Part shown: positions 16,144-24,748 of the stretch, piece by piece
Numbering within the stretch: the stretch's first letter is position 1
Layout: the number at the start of each line of letters is the position of its first letter
Assembly: GCA_003416985.1 (NCBI GenBank)
Contig: QVIN01000006.1
Span: 186,001 to 250,000, forward strand
DNA length: 64,000 nucleotides
Source of the DNA: Duganella sp. BJB480
Lineage (GTDB): Bacteria > Pseudomonadota > Gammaproteobacteria > Burkholderiales > Burkholderiaceae_D
Reading direction: 5' to 3'
The notes under the pieces: model-generated
Database searches by the model: none
Told to the model about the DNA's origin: nothing
The model's input: only the letters and a program-made list of their open reading frames with translations
Made by a program: the position numbers and the translations under genes

Positions 16144-18465
16144 ATGGTTGAAATCGAAATAGACGGCAAAAAAGTCGAAGTCCCTGCTGGTAGCATGGTG
16201 ATGGACGCCGCCAACAAATTGGGAACCTACATTCCGCACTTCTGCTATCACAAGAAATTGTCGATCGCTGCGAACTGCCGTATGTGCCTCGTCGAAGTGG
16301 AAAAGGCTCCCAAGCCTTTGCCAGCATGCGCAACGCCGGTCTCGGCAGGCATGATTGTGCGCTCCGCTTCGGACAAGGCCGTACAGGCACAGAAGTCCGT
16401 GATGGAATTCCTGCTGATTAACCACCCGCTGGACTGCCCGATCTGCGATCAGGGCGGCGAGTGCCAGTTGCAAGACTTGGCGGTCGGCTACGGCAAGAGC
16501 GAGTCGCGCTACGAGGAAGACAAGCGCGTCGTCGTGCCGAAGGATGCCGGCCCGCTGGTCTCCATGCAGGAGATGGCGCGCTGCATCCAGTGCACCCGTT
16601 GCGTACGTTTCGGCCAGGAAGTGGCCGGCGTGATGGAGCTGGGCATGATCGGCCGCGGCGAACACTCGGAAATCACCGCGTTCGTCGGCCAGACCGTGAA
16701 CTCGGAAATGTCCGGTAACATGATCGACCTGTGCCCGGTGGGCGCGCTGACGTCGAAGCCGTTCCGCTACAGCGCCCGTACCTGGGAACTGTCGCGCCGC
16801 AAATCGGTCTCGCCGCACGACGGCCTGGGCGCCAACCTGATCGTTCAGGTCAAGGGCGGCAAGGTCAAGCGCGTGCTGCCGCTGGAAAACGACGCCGTCA
16901 ACGAGTGCTGGATTTCCGACAAGGACCGCTTCTCGTACGAAGGCCTGGAAGCCGCCGACCGCCTGACCCAGCCGATGCTGAAGCAGGGCGGCGAGTGGAA
17001 GGAAGTCGACTGGCAGACCGCGCTGGAATACGTGGCGCACGGCCTGAAGAACATCAAGCACGAACACGGCGCCAACGCGCTGGCCGCAGTGGCCACGCCG
17101 CACTCGACGCTGGAAGAACTGCACCTGCTGCAAAAGCTGACCCGCGCCATGGGCTCGGACAGCGTGGACACCCGCCTGCGCCATAGCGACTTCTCGCTGG
17201 CCGGCGTAACTCCTTGGCTGGGCATGTCGATCACCGAGTTCGGCCAGCTGAACCGCGCCTTCGTCATCGGCTCGTTCCTGCGCAAGGATCACCCGCTGCT
17301 GGCGACCCGTCTGCGCACGGCAGTGAAGGGCGGCGCCAAGCTGTCCGTCCTGCACGCCACCGACGACGACCTGCTGATGAACGTTGCCAACAAGATGATC
17401 GTTGCTCCATCGGAGTGGTTGTCGGCGCTGTCGCAAGTTGTTGTGGCCGTGGCTAAAGTTAAAGAAGTCGCCGCACCGGCCGGCTTCGAAGGCGTACAAG
17501 CCTCCGACGCCGCCAACGCGATCGCCGCCTCGCTGATCTCCGGCGAGAACAAGGGCGTCTTCCTGGGTAACGCGGCAACGCAGCACCCGCAGGCCGCCGC
17601 GCTGCACGCCGCCGCGCAATGGATCGCCGAACAGACCGGCGCCAAGCTGGGCTACCTGACCGAAGCCGCCAACACCGTTGGCGCCTACCTGGCCAACGCC
17701 AACAGCGGCACGGCTCCAGTGTTCACCGAACAGAAGCAGGCTTACCTGCTGCTGAACGCCGAACCTGAGCTGGACGCACACAACCCGCAACAAGCCGCCG
17801 CCGCGCTGAAGCACGCCGAGATGGTGGTTGTCATGTCCGCCTACAAGCACGGCATGGAATACGCCGACGTGCTGCTGCCGGTCTCGCCATTCAGCGAAAC
17901 CTCGGGCACCTTCGTCAACTGCGAAGGCCGCGCACAGAGTTTCAACGGCACCGTCAAGCCGCTGCTGGAAACCCGCCCTGCGTGGAAAGTGCTGCGCGTG
18001 CTGGGCAACATCCTCGGCCTGTCTGGTTTCGAATACGAAACCTCGGAAGCGATCCGCGACGAAGTGCTGGGCGCCGGCGTGACCGACCTGTCGGCCAAGC
18101 TGAACAACGTCTCCAAGCAAGCCGTCGTCGCAGCCTCCGCAGCTTCGACCGGTACGGAACGTATCGCCGACGTGCCTATCTACTTCGCCGACGCCGTGGT
18201 GCGCCGCGCCGAGTCGCTGCAAAAGATGGCCGACGCGGCTGCGCCTCAAGCGCACCTGTCGAGCGCGCTGGCGGAGCAGCTGGGCGTCGCCGCCGGCGAC
18301 AAGGTAAAAGTTACGCAAGGTTCCGGCAGCGCGATCCTGGTCGCCGCTGTTGATGCCAAACTGCCAGCCAACGCAGTCCGTGTCGCCGCCGCTCACGCGT
18401 CGACCGCTGCACTGGGCGGCATGTTCGGTTCGATCACCGTTGAAAAAGCAGGGGAGGGTAAATAA
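16144..18465 (+). CDS. nuoG: NADH-quinone oxidoreductase subunit G
   Basis: A 773-residue subunit carrying several Fe-S clusters of complex I. The N-terminal ferredoxin-like domain has YHKKLSIAANCRMCLVEVE (2Fe-2S), then HPLDCPICDQGGECQLQD (with a His ligand upstream) and ARCIQCTRCVRFGQEVAG, followed by a molybdopterin-oxidoreductase-like domain that binds no molybdenum in this family. The C-terminal third is Ala-rich. The stop overlaps the first base of nuoH. Confidence 0.97.
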   Translation: MVEIEIDGKKVEVPAGSMVMDAANKLGTYIPHFCYHKKLSIAANCRMCLVEVEKAPKPLPACATPVSAGMIVRSASDKAVQAQKSVMEFLLINHPLDCPICDQGGECQLQDLAVGYGKSESRYEEDKRVVVPKDAGPLVSMQEMARCIQCTRCVRFGQEVAGVMELGMIGRGEHSEITAFVGQTVNSEMSGNMIDLCPVGALTSKPFRYSARTWELSRRKSVSPHDGLGANLIVQVKGGKVKRVLPLENDAVNECWISDKDRFSYEGLEAADRLTQPMLKQGGEWKEVDWQTALEYVAHGLKNIKHEHGANALAAVATPHSTLEELHLLQKLTRAMGSDSVDTRLRHSDFSLAGVTPWLGMSITEFGQLNRAFVIGSFLRKDHPLLATRLRTAVKGGAKLSVLHATDDDLLMNVANKMIVAPSEWLSALSQVVVAVAKVKEVAAPAGFEGVQASDAANAIAASLISGENKGVFLGNAATQHPQAAALHAAAQWIAEQTGAKLGYLTEAANTVGAYLANANSGTAPVFTEQKQAYLLLNAEPELDAHNPQQAAAALKHAEMVVVMSAYKHGMEYADVLLPVSPFSETSGTFVNCEGRAQSFNGTVKPLLETRPAWKVLRVLGNILGLSGFEYETSEAIRDEVLGAGVTDLSAKLNNVSKQAVVAASAASTGTERIADVPIYFADAVVRRAESLQKMADAAAPQAHLSSALAEQLGVAAGDKVKVTQGSGSAILVAAVDAKLPANAVRVAAAHASTAALGGMFGSITVEKAGEGK

Positions 18466-19550
18466 TGGCTCTGCCTGAATTCGTCACTACTATTAACGCC
18501 ATGGGCGCCAACAGCGTGCTGGCTCCGGCCTGGCCGCTGATCTGGGCGCTGATCCGCATCATCGTGGTGCTGCTGCCGCTGATGGGCCTGGTTGCCTACC
18601 TGACGCTGTGGGAACGTAAGTTCATCGGCTGGATCCAGATCCGCGTCGGCCCGAACCGCGTGGGTCCGATGGGCCTGCTGCAGCCGATCGCCGATGCGCT
18701 CAAGCTGCTGTTCAAGGAAATCATCACCCCGACCAAGGCCAATGCCGGCCTGTTCGTGATCGGTCCTATCATGACCATCATGCCGGCGCTGGCCGCCTGG
18801 GCGGTGGTGCCGTTCGGCGCCGAAGCCGTGCTGGCCAACGTCAACGCCGGCCTGCTGCTGCTGATGGCGATCACCTCGATGGAAGTCTACGGCATCATCA
18901 TCGCCGGCTGGGCCTCGAACTCGAAGTACTCGTTCATGGGCGCGATGCGCGCTTCGGCCCAGATGATCTCCTACGAAATCCCGATGGGCTTCGTGCTGGT
19001 GGTCGTGCTGATGGTGTCCGGTTCGCTGAACTTCGGCGACATCGTCGCCGGCCAGCAAAAGGGCATGATGGTCGAACACGGCCTGAACTTCCTGTCGTGG
19101 AACTGGCTGCCGCTGCTGCCGCTGTTCGTGGTCTACCTGACCTCCGGCCTGGCAGAGTGCAACCGCCATCCGTTCGACGTGGTCGAGGGCGAGTCCGAAA
19201 TCGTTGCCGGCCACATGGTCGAATACTCGGGCATGGCCTACGCCATGTTCATGCTGGCCGAATACGCCAACATGATCCTGATCGCGACCCTGGGTTCGAT
19301 CATGTTCCTCGGCGGCTGGGCTGCGCCATTCAAGTTCCTGGAATTCTGGGGCGGTTTCGGCGGCTTCTTCTGGTTGTTCGCCAAGGCGTTCTTCCTGGTG
19401 TCCGTCTTCATCTGGGTGCGCGGTACTTTCCCACGCTACCGTTATGACCAGATCATGCGTCTGGGCTGGAAAGTGTTTATCCCTCTGACGCTGGTGTACC
19501 TGGTGTTCGTGGCCGGCTGGATGCAGACATCCTGGAATATCTGGAAGTAA
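18465..19550 (+). CDS. nuoH: NADH-quinone oxidoreductase subunit H
   Basis: A 361-residue membrane subunit with about eight transmembrane helices that forms the entry to the quinone chamber. Signatures are WERKFIGWIQIRVGPNRVGP and, in the quinone-side loop, NRHPFDVVEGESEIVAGHMV with its cluster of acidic residues. A later RGTFPRYRYDQIM segment is also typical. It starts on the last base of nuoG and ends 12 bases before nuoI. Confidence 0.98.
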   Translation: MALPEFVTTINAMGANSVLAPAWPLIWALIRIIVVLLPLMGLVAYLTLWERKFIGWIQIRVGPNRVGPMGLLQPIADALKLLFKEIITPTKANAGLFVIGPIMTIMPALAAWAVVPFGAEAVLANVNAGLLLLMAITSMEVYGIIIAGWASNSKYSFMGAMRASAQMISYEIPMGFVLVVVLMVSGSLNFGDIVAGQQKGMMVEHGLNFLSWNWLPLLPLFVVYLTSGLAECNRHPFDVVEGESEIVAGHMVEYSGMAYAMFMLAEYANMILIATLGSIMFLGGWAAPFKFLEFWGGFGGFFWLFAKAFFLVSVFIWVRGTFPRYRYDQIMRLGWKVFIPLTLVYLVFVAGWMQTSWNIWK

Positions 19551-19562
19551 GGACTGGAAAAA

Positions 19563-20051
19563 ATGGAACGTTTAAAAGACTTCATCGGCAGCTTCATGCT
19601 GACCGAACTGATCAAAGGGATGGCGCTGACGGGCAAGTACATGTTCTCGCGCAAGATCACCGTGCAGTACCCGGAAGAGAAGACGCCAATGTCGCCTCGC
19701 TTCCGCGGCTTGCACGCGCTGCGCCGCTATCCGAATGGTGAAGAGCGCTGCATCGCCTGCAAACTGTGCGAAGCAGTGTGCCCGGCGATGGCGATCACCA
19801 TCGAATCCGAGCAGCGCGACGACGGTTCGCGCCGCACCACGCGTTACGACATCGACCTGACCAAGTGCATCTTCTGCGGTTTCTGCGAAGAGTCGTGCCC
19901 GGTCGATTCGATCGTTGAGACGCACGTGCTGGAATACCACGGCGAGAAACGCGGCGATCTGTACTACACGAAAGAGATGCTGCTGGCCGTTGGCGATCGT
20001 TACGAAAACGACATCGCCGCAGCCCGCGCAGCGGACGCTCCTTACCGCTGA
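19563..20051 (+). CDS. nuoI: NADH-quinone oxidoreductase subunit I
   Basis: A 162-residue ferredoxin-like subunit with clusters N6a and N6b. Two classical 4Fe-4S motifs are present: CIACKLCEAVCP and CIFCGFCEESCP. It passes electrons from NuoG towards NuoB. The N-terminal amphipathic part (LKDFIGSFMLTELIKGMALT) contacts the membrane. After its stop comes a UUCG-loop hairpin at 20064-20081 and a 73-base gap before nuoJ, the longest in the operon. Confidence 0.98.
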   Translation: MERLKDFIGSFMLTELIKGMALTGKYMFSRKITVQYPEEKTPMSPRFRGLHALRRYPNGEERCIACKLCEAVCPAMAITIESEQRDDGSRRTTRYDIDLTKCIFCGFCEESCPVDSIVETHVLEYHGEKRGDLYYTKEMLLAVGDRYENDIAAARAADAPYR

Positions 20052-20063
20052 TAGTTGAACATT

Positions 20064-20081
20064 CGCCGGCTTCGGCCGGCG
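20064..20081 (+). other. Perfect UUCG-loop hairpin between nuoI and nuoJ
   Basis: CGCCGGC, TTCG, GCCGGCG forms a 7-bp all-GC stem with a C(UUCG)G tetraloop. There is no T-run, so it is not a usual terminator. It divides the operon at the border between the peripheral-arm genes and the last membrane-arm genes; RNA stability or partial attenuation are possible roles. Confidence 0.6.
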
Positions 20082-20124
20082 TCATCAGCGTGTCGATCAA
20101 TAATGTACGTCTCTTGGGTTAGTT

Positions 20125-20754
20125 ATGGAATTTAAAACTGCTTTGTTCTACGCCTTCTCAGCCATCATGATATTGGCTGCGACGCGCGTTATCACGGCCC
20201 GCAATCCGGTCCACGCCGCACTGTTCCTGGTGCTGGCGTTCTTCTCGGCCGCCGGCATCTGGATGCTGCTGGAGGCTGAGTTCCTCGCCATCGTGCTGGT
20301 GCTGGTCTACGTGGGCGCCGTCATGGTGCTGTTCCTGTTCGTGGTCATGATGCTCGACATCGACACCGACAAGATGCGCGAAGGCTTCTGGGGCTATCTG
20401 CCGCTGGCGTCCTTCGTCGGCGTCATCATCGTGCTGGAAATGGCCGCCGTGCTGTGGCGCTCCTTCCTGTCGTTCGACCAGCAGGCGGTCAACGCCGGCA
20501 ACATCGGCGGCACCAAGGAACTGGGCCTGCTGATCTACACCAAATACATCTACGGCTTTGAGATCGCCGGCGTCATCCTGCTGGTCGCGATCATCGCCGC
20601 CGTGGCGCTGACCCTGCGCAAGCGCAAGGACACCAAACATTTCGACCCTGCCGACGCTGTACGCGTCAAGCGCAATGACCGCCTGAAGATCGTCAAGATC
20701 GCGCCGGTGACCACGCGTGGCCAGGGCGAAGCAGAAGTTAAGGAGGCACCATGA
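20125..20754 (+). CDS. nuoJ: NADH-quinone oxidoreductase subunit J
   Basis: A 209-residue membrane subunit with five predicted helices. It includes ARNPVHAALFLVLAFFSAAG and EFLAIVLVLVYVGAVMVLF, the latter with the conserved helix that forms a pi-bulge in complex I. The C-terminal 40 residues are charged and cytosolic. It lies between NuoH and the antiporter-like subunits in the complex. Its stop overlaps the nuoK start (ATGA). Confidence 0.97.
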   Translation: MEFKTALFYAFSAIMILAATRVITARNPVHAALFLVLAFFSAAGIWMLLEAEFLAIVLVLVYVGAVMVLFLFVVMMLDIDTDKMREGFWGYLPLASFVGVIIVLEMAAVLWRSFLSFDQQAVNAGNIGGTKELGLLIYTKYIYGFEIAGVILLVAIIAAVALTLRKRKDTKHFDPADAVRVKRNDRLKIVKIAPVTTRGQGEAEVKEAP

Positions 20755-21059
20755 CTTTATCGCTCGCTCACTACCTTGTTCTAGGCGCGATATTGTTCGC
20801 GATCTCGATCGTCGGTATTTTCCTGAACCGCAAGAACATCATCGTTCTGCTGATGGCCATCGAATTGATGCTGCTGGCCGTGAACATGAACTTCATCGCG
20901 TTCTCGCACTACCTGGGCGATGCGGCCGGGCAGATCTTTGTGTTCTTCATCCTGACCGTGGCGGCCGCCGAATCGGCAATCGGCCTCGCGATCCTGGTGG
21001 TGATGTTCCGTAACCTGGACACCATCAACGTTGAAGACCTGGATAGCCTGAAGGGTTGA
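20751..21059 (+). CDS. nuoK: NADH-quinone oxidoreductase subunit K
   Basis: A 102-residue subunit with three transmembrane helices, related to MrpC. The conserved membrane glutamates are visible in LLMAIELMLLAVNMNF and TVAAAESAIGLAI; both matter for proton transfer in known complex I. It overlaps nuoJ by 4 bases and precedes nuoL by 48 bases. Confidence 0.98.
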   Translation: MTLSLAHYLVLGAILFAISIVGIFLNRKNIIVLLMAIELMLLAVNMNFIAFSHYLGDAAGQIFVFFILTVAAAESAIGLAILVVMFRNLDTINVEDLDSLKG

Positions 21060-21107
21060 TCCCGTGGCTAAAGTTCAAACCTCGAAAAATAACGATTAAG
21101 GTTCATC

Positions 21108-23195
21108 ATGGCGGTTACTCTTAACCCTAATCTCCTGCTAGCCATACCCTTGGCGCCGCTGGCCGGCGCCGCGATTGCGGGCTTGTTAGGAACTAAATTC
21201 TTCGGCAACGTCGTAGGTCGCAAGACCTCGCACACCGCGACCATCCTGGGCGTGCTGGTTGCCTTTATCTTGTCGGCGATGACGTTGAACGACGTCGTCA
21301 ACGGTTCCAGCTACAACGGCACCGTCTACAACTGGATGACCGTGGCCGGCATGAAGCTGGTGGTCGGCTTCCAGATCGACGCGCTGTCGGCGATGATGAT
21401 GTGCGTGGTGACCTTCGTGTCGCTGATGGTGCACATCTACACCATCGGCTACATGGCCGAGGATGAAGGCTACAACCGCTTCTTCGCCTACATCTCGTTG
21501 TTCACGTTCTCGATGCTGATGCTGGTCATGGCGAACAACTTCCTGCAGCTGTTCTTCGGCTGGGAAGCGGTGGGCCTGGTTTCCTACCTGCTGATCGGCT
21601 TCTGGTACACCCGCCCAACGGCGATCGTGGCCAACATGAAGGCCTTCCTGGTCAACCGCGTCGGCGACTTCGGCTTCATCCTGGGTATCGGCCTGCTGCT
21701 GGCCTACGCCGGTTCGATGGACTACCAGGAAGTCTTCGCCAAGAAAGAACAGCTGATGTCGTTGACTCTGCCGGGCACCGACTGGGCGCTGCTGACCGTG
21801 GCCTGCATCTGCCTGTTCATCGGCGCGATGGGCAAGTCGGCGCAGTTCCCGCTGCACGTCTGGCTGCCTGACTCGATGGAAGGCCCAACCCCGATCTCGG
21901 CACTGATCCACGCCGCGACCATGGTTACCGCCGGTATCTTCATGGTGACCCGCATGTCGCCGCTGTTCGAACTGTCGGACACCGCGCTGTCCTTCATCCT
22001 GGTCATCGGCTCGATCACCGCGCTGTTCATGGGCTTCCTGGGCATCATCCAGAACGACATCAAGCGCGTGGTCGCTTACTCGACCCTGTCGCAGCTGGGC
22101 TACATGACCGTGGCGCTGGGTTCCTCCGCTTACTCGGTGGCTGTGTTCCACTTGATGACCCACGCGTTCTTCAAGGCGCTGCTGTTCCTTGGCGCCGGTT
22201 CGGTCATCATCGGCATGCACCACGACCAGGATATCCGCAACATGGGCGGCCTGCGCAAGTACATGCCTATCACCTGGATCACTTCCTTGCTGGGCTCCCT
22301 GGCGCTGATCGGCACGCCGTTCTTCTCGGGCTTCTACTCGAAGGATTCGATCATCGAAGCCGTCGCCGCGACCCACATCTGGGGCGCAGGCTTCGCCAAC
22401 TTCGCCGTGCTGGCTGGCGTGTTCGTGACCGCGTTCTACTCGTTCCGCATGTACTTCCTGGTGTTCCATGGCGAAGAGCGTTTCGGCAAGGCCCACGCTC
22501 ACGATCACCATCATGCTCCGGCTGCCGCCGCGCATGACGACGGCCACGGTCACGACGACCACGGCCATGACGAGGAAGACGACCACGCACACCATGGCCT
22601 GGAGCCAGGTCAGAAGCCGCATGAATCGCCGTTCGTGGTCTGGTTCCCGCTGGCGATGCTGGCCATCCCTTCGGTCATCATCGGCTACCTGACGATCGGT
22701 CCTATGCTGTTCGGTAAATTCTTCGAACACGTCATCACTGTTGGCGAAGGCCACCCGGCGATGGAAGAACTGACGCACGATTTCCACGGCCCGATGGCGA
22801 TGGCGATGCACTCGCTGACGTCGCTGCCACTGTGGCTGGCCATCTCCGGCGTCGCTGCCGCGTACTACTGCTACATGATCAATCCACGCGTACCGGCCTG
22901 GTTCTACGCCAAGTTCAAGTTCCTGCACACGCTGCTGGAGAACAAGTACTACATGGACAAGTTCAACGAGGTCGTATTCGCCGGCGGCGCGCGCCTGCTG
23001 GGCAATGGCCTCTGGAACGTAGGCGACAAGACCCTGATCGACGGCCTGCTGGTCAACGGCAGCGCCAAAGTGGTGGGTTGGTTCTCCTCGCTGACCCGCC
23101 TGGCGCAGACTGGTTACATCTACCACTATGCGTTCGTCATGATCCTCGGCATTCTGGGGTTCCTGGTCTACTTCCTGCCGTTTTGGCACGCTTAA
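21108..23195 (+). CDS. nuoL: NADH-quinone oxidoreductase subunit L
   Basis: A 695-residue antiporter-like subunit at the distal end of the membrane arm, with a long C-terminal lateral helix. Conserved parts include FFGWEAVGLVSYLLIGFW with the key glutamate, KSAQFPLHVWLPDSMEGPTP with the key lysine, and the KRVVAYSTLSQLGYM region. Residues 463-506 form a His/Asp-rich loop with 14 histidines in 44 residues, absent from the enterobacterial protein as I know it. Similar His-rich loops occur in related betaproteobacteria. Translocation of protons is the family role. Confidence 0.97.
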   Translation: MAVTLNPNLLLAIPLAPLAGAAIAGLLGTKFFGNVVGRKTSHTATILGVLVAFILSAMTLNDVVNGSSYNGTVYNWMTVAGMKLVVGFQIDALSAMMMCVVTFVSLMVHIYTIGYMAEDEGYNRFFAYISLFTFSMLMLVMANNFLQLFFGWEAVGLVSYLLIGFWYTRPTAIVANMKAFLVNRVGDFGFILGIGLLLAYAGSMDYQEVFAKKEQLMSLTLPGTDWALLTVACICLFIGAMGKSAQFPLHVWLPDSMEGPTPISALIHAATMVTAGIFMVTRMSPLFELSDTALSFILVIGSITALFMGFLGIIQNDIKRVVAYSTLSQLGYMTVALGSSAYSVAVFHLMTHAFFKALLFLGAGSVIIGMHHDQDIRNMGGLRKYMPITWITSLLGSLALIGTPFFSGFYSKDSIIEAVAATHIWGAGFANFAVLAGVFVTAFYSFRMYFLVFHGEERFGKAHAHDHHHAPAAAAHDDGHGHDDHGHDEEDDHAHHGLEPGQKPHESPFVVWFPLAMLAIPSVIIGYLTIGPMLFGKFFEHVITVGEGHPAMEELTHDFHGPMAMAMHSLTSLPLWLAISGVAAAYYCYMINPRVPAWFYAKFKFLHTLLENKYYMDKFNEVVFAGGARLLGNGLWNVGDKTLIDGLLVNGSAKVVGWFSSLTRLAQTGYIYHYAFVMILGILGFLVYFLPFWHA

Positions 23196-23226
23196 TTAGC
23201 TGATACGCAAAGAGATAACGATAACC

Positions 23227-24732
23227 ATGATGCAGTCAACCATATCTACACTACCTCCGTACCTGAGCCTCGCGATCTGGCTCCCGATTATCTTCGGCCT
23301 GATCGTGCTGGCCGTGGGCCGTGACACCAACGCCGCGCTGGTGCGCGTTGGTTCGCTGATCGGCGCGATCGTCAGCTTCGTCGCGACCATCCCGCTGATC
23401 ACCAATTTCAGCAACGCCGCGCATGGCATGCAGTTCGTCGAGAAGTCGCCGTGGATCGAGCGCTTCAACATCTACTACTCGCTGGGCATCGACGGCCTGT
23501 CGCTGTGGTTCGTGCCGCTGACCGCCTTCATCACCGTGATCGTCGTGATCTCGGCCTGGCAGGTGATCCAGAAGCGCGTCGCTCAATACATGGGCGCCTT
23601 CCTGATCCTGTCCGGCCTGATGATCGGCGTGTTCTGCGCCATGGACGGCCTGCTGTTCTACTTCTTCTTCGAAGCCACGCTGATCCCGATGTACATCATC
23701 ATCGGTATCTGGGGCGGCGAGAACCGCGTGTACGCGTCGTTCAAGTTCTTCCTGTACACCTTCTTCGGCTCGCTGCTGACGCTGGTCGCCATCATCTACC
23801 TGTACAAGGCATCGGGCGGCAGCTTCGACATCCTGATGTGGCACAAGATCGCCCTGACGATGAAAGAGCAGATCTTCATCTTCATCGCCTTCTTCATGGC
23901 CTTCGCCGTCAAGGTGCCGATGTTCCCGGTCCACACCTGGCTGCCGGACGTCCACGTGGAAGCGCCGACCGGCGGTTCCGCCGTGCTGGCCGCGATCATG
24001 TTGAAGCTGGGCGCTTACGGTTTCCTGCGTTTCTCGCTGCCTATCGTGCCGGACGCCTCGCACTACATGGCGCCGTTCGTCATCACCCTGTCGCTGATCG
24101 CCGTGATCTATATCGGCCTGGTCGCGCTGGTGCAGAAGGACATGAAAAAGCTGGTCGCCTACTCGTCGATCGCGCACATGGGCTTCGTCACCCTGGGCTT
24201 CTTCATCTTCAATAACATGGGCATCCAGGGCGCGATCGCGCAAATGATCTCGCACGGCTTCATCTCCGGCGCGATGTTCCTGTGCATCGGCGTACTGTAC
24301 GACCAGGCGCACTCGCGCCAGATCGCCGACTACGGTGGTGTCGTCAACAAGATGCCGAAGTTCGCCGCGCTGTTCATCTTCTTCTCGATGGCCAACTGCG
24401 GTCTGCCTGCGACTTCCGGCTTCGTCGGCGAGTTCATGGTGATCCTGGGCGCCACCCAGTTCAACTTCTGGATCGGCCTGCTGGCTGCGACCGCGCTGAT
24501 CTTCGGCGCCGCCTACTCGCTGTGGATGGCCAAGCGCGTCATCTTCGGCAAGGTCGCCAACCACCATGTGGCCGAACTGGTCGACATCAACGGCCGCGAA
24601 TTCCTGATGCTGGGCATTCTGGCTGTCGCCGTGCTGTACATGGGCCTGTACCCAGCGCCATTCACCGACACGATGCAAACCTCGGTTGCAGACCTGCTGG
24701 CTCACGTTGCGCACAGCAAGCTGCCTTACTGA
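23227..24732 (+). CDS. nuoM: NADH-quinone oxidoreductase subunit M
   Basis: A 501-residue antiporter-like subunit with about 14 membrane helices. Key segments are FFFEATLIPMYIIIGIWGG (conserved glutamate), KVPMFPVHTWLPDVHVEAPT (conserved lysine region) and KDMKKLVAYSSIAHMGFVTL. Two ATG codons in a row occur at the start; either gives a nearly identical protein. It translocates protons within the membrane arm, between NuoL and NuoN. Confidence 0.97.
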   Translation: MMQSTISTLPPYLSLAIWLPIIFGLIVLAVGRDTNAALVRVGSLIGAIVSFVATIPLITNFSNAAHGMQFVEKSPWIERFNIYYSLGIDGLSLWFVPLTAFITVIVVISAWQVIQKRVAQYMGAFLILSGLMIGVFCAMDGLLFYFFFEATLIPMYIIIGIWGGENRVYASFKFFLYTFFGSLLTLVAIIYLYKASGGSFDILMWHKIALTMKEQIFIFIAFFMAFAVKVPMFPVHTWLPDVHVEAPTGGSAVLAAIMLKLGAYGFLRFSLPIVPDASHYMAPFVITLSLIAVIYIGLVALVQKDMKKLVAYSSIAHMGFVTLGFFIFNNMGIQGAIAQMISHGFISGAMFLCIGVLYDQAHSRQIADYGGVVNKMPKFAALFIFFSMANCGLPATSGFVGEFMVILGATQFNFWIGLLAATALIFGAAYSLWMAKRVIFGKVANHHVAELVDINGREFLMLGILAVAVLYMGLYPAPFTDTMQTSVADLLAHVAHSKLPY

Positions 24733-24748
24733 AAACGGAAACACATAA

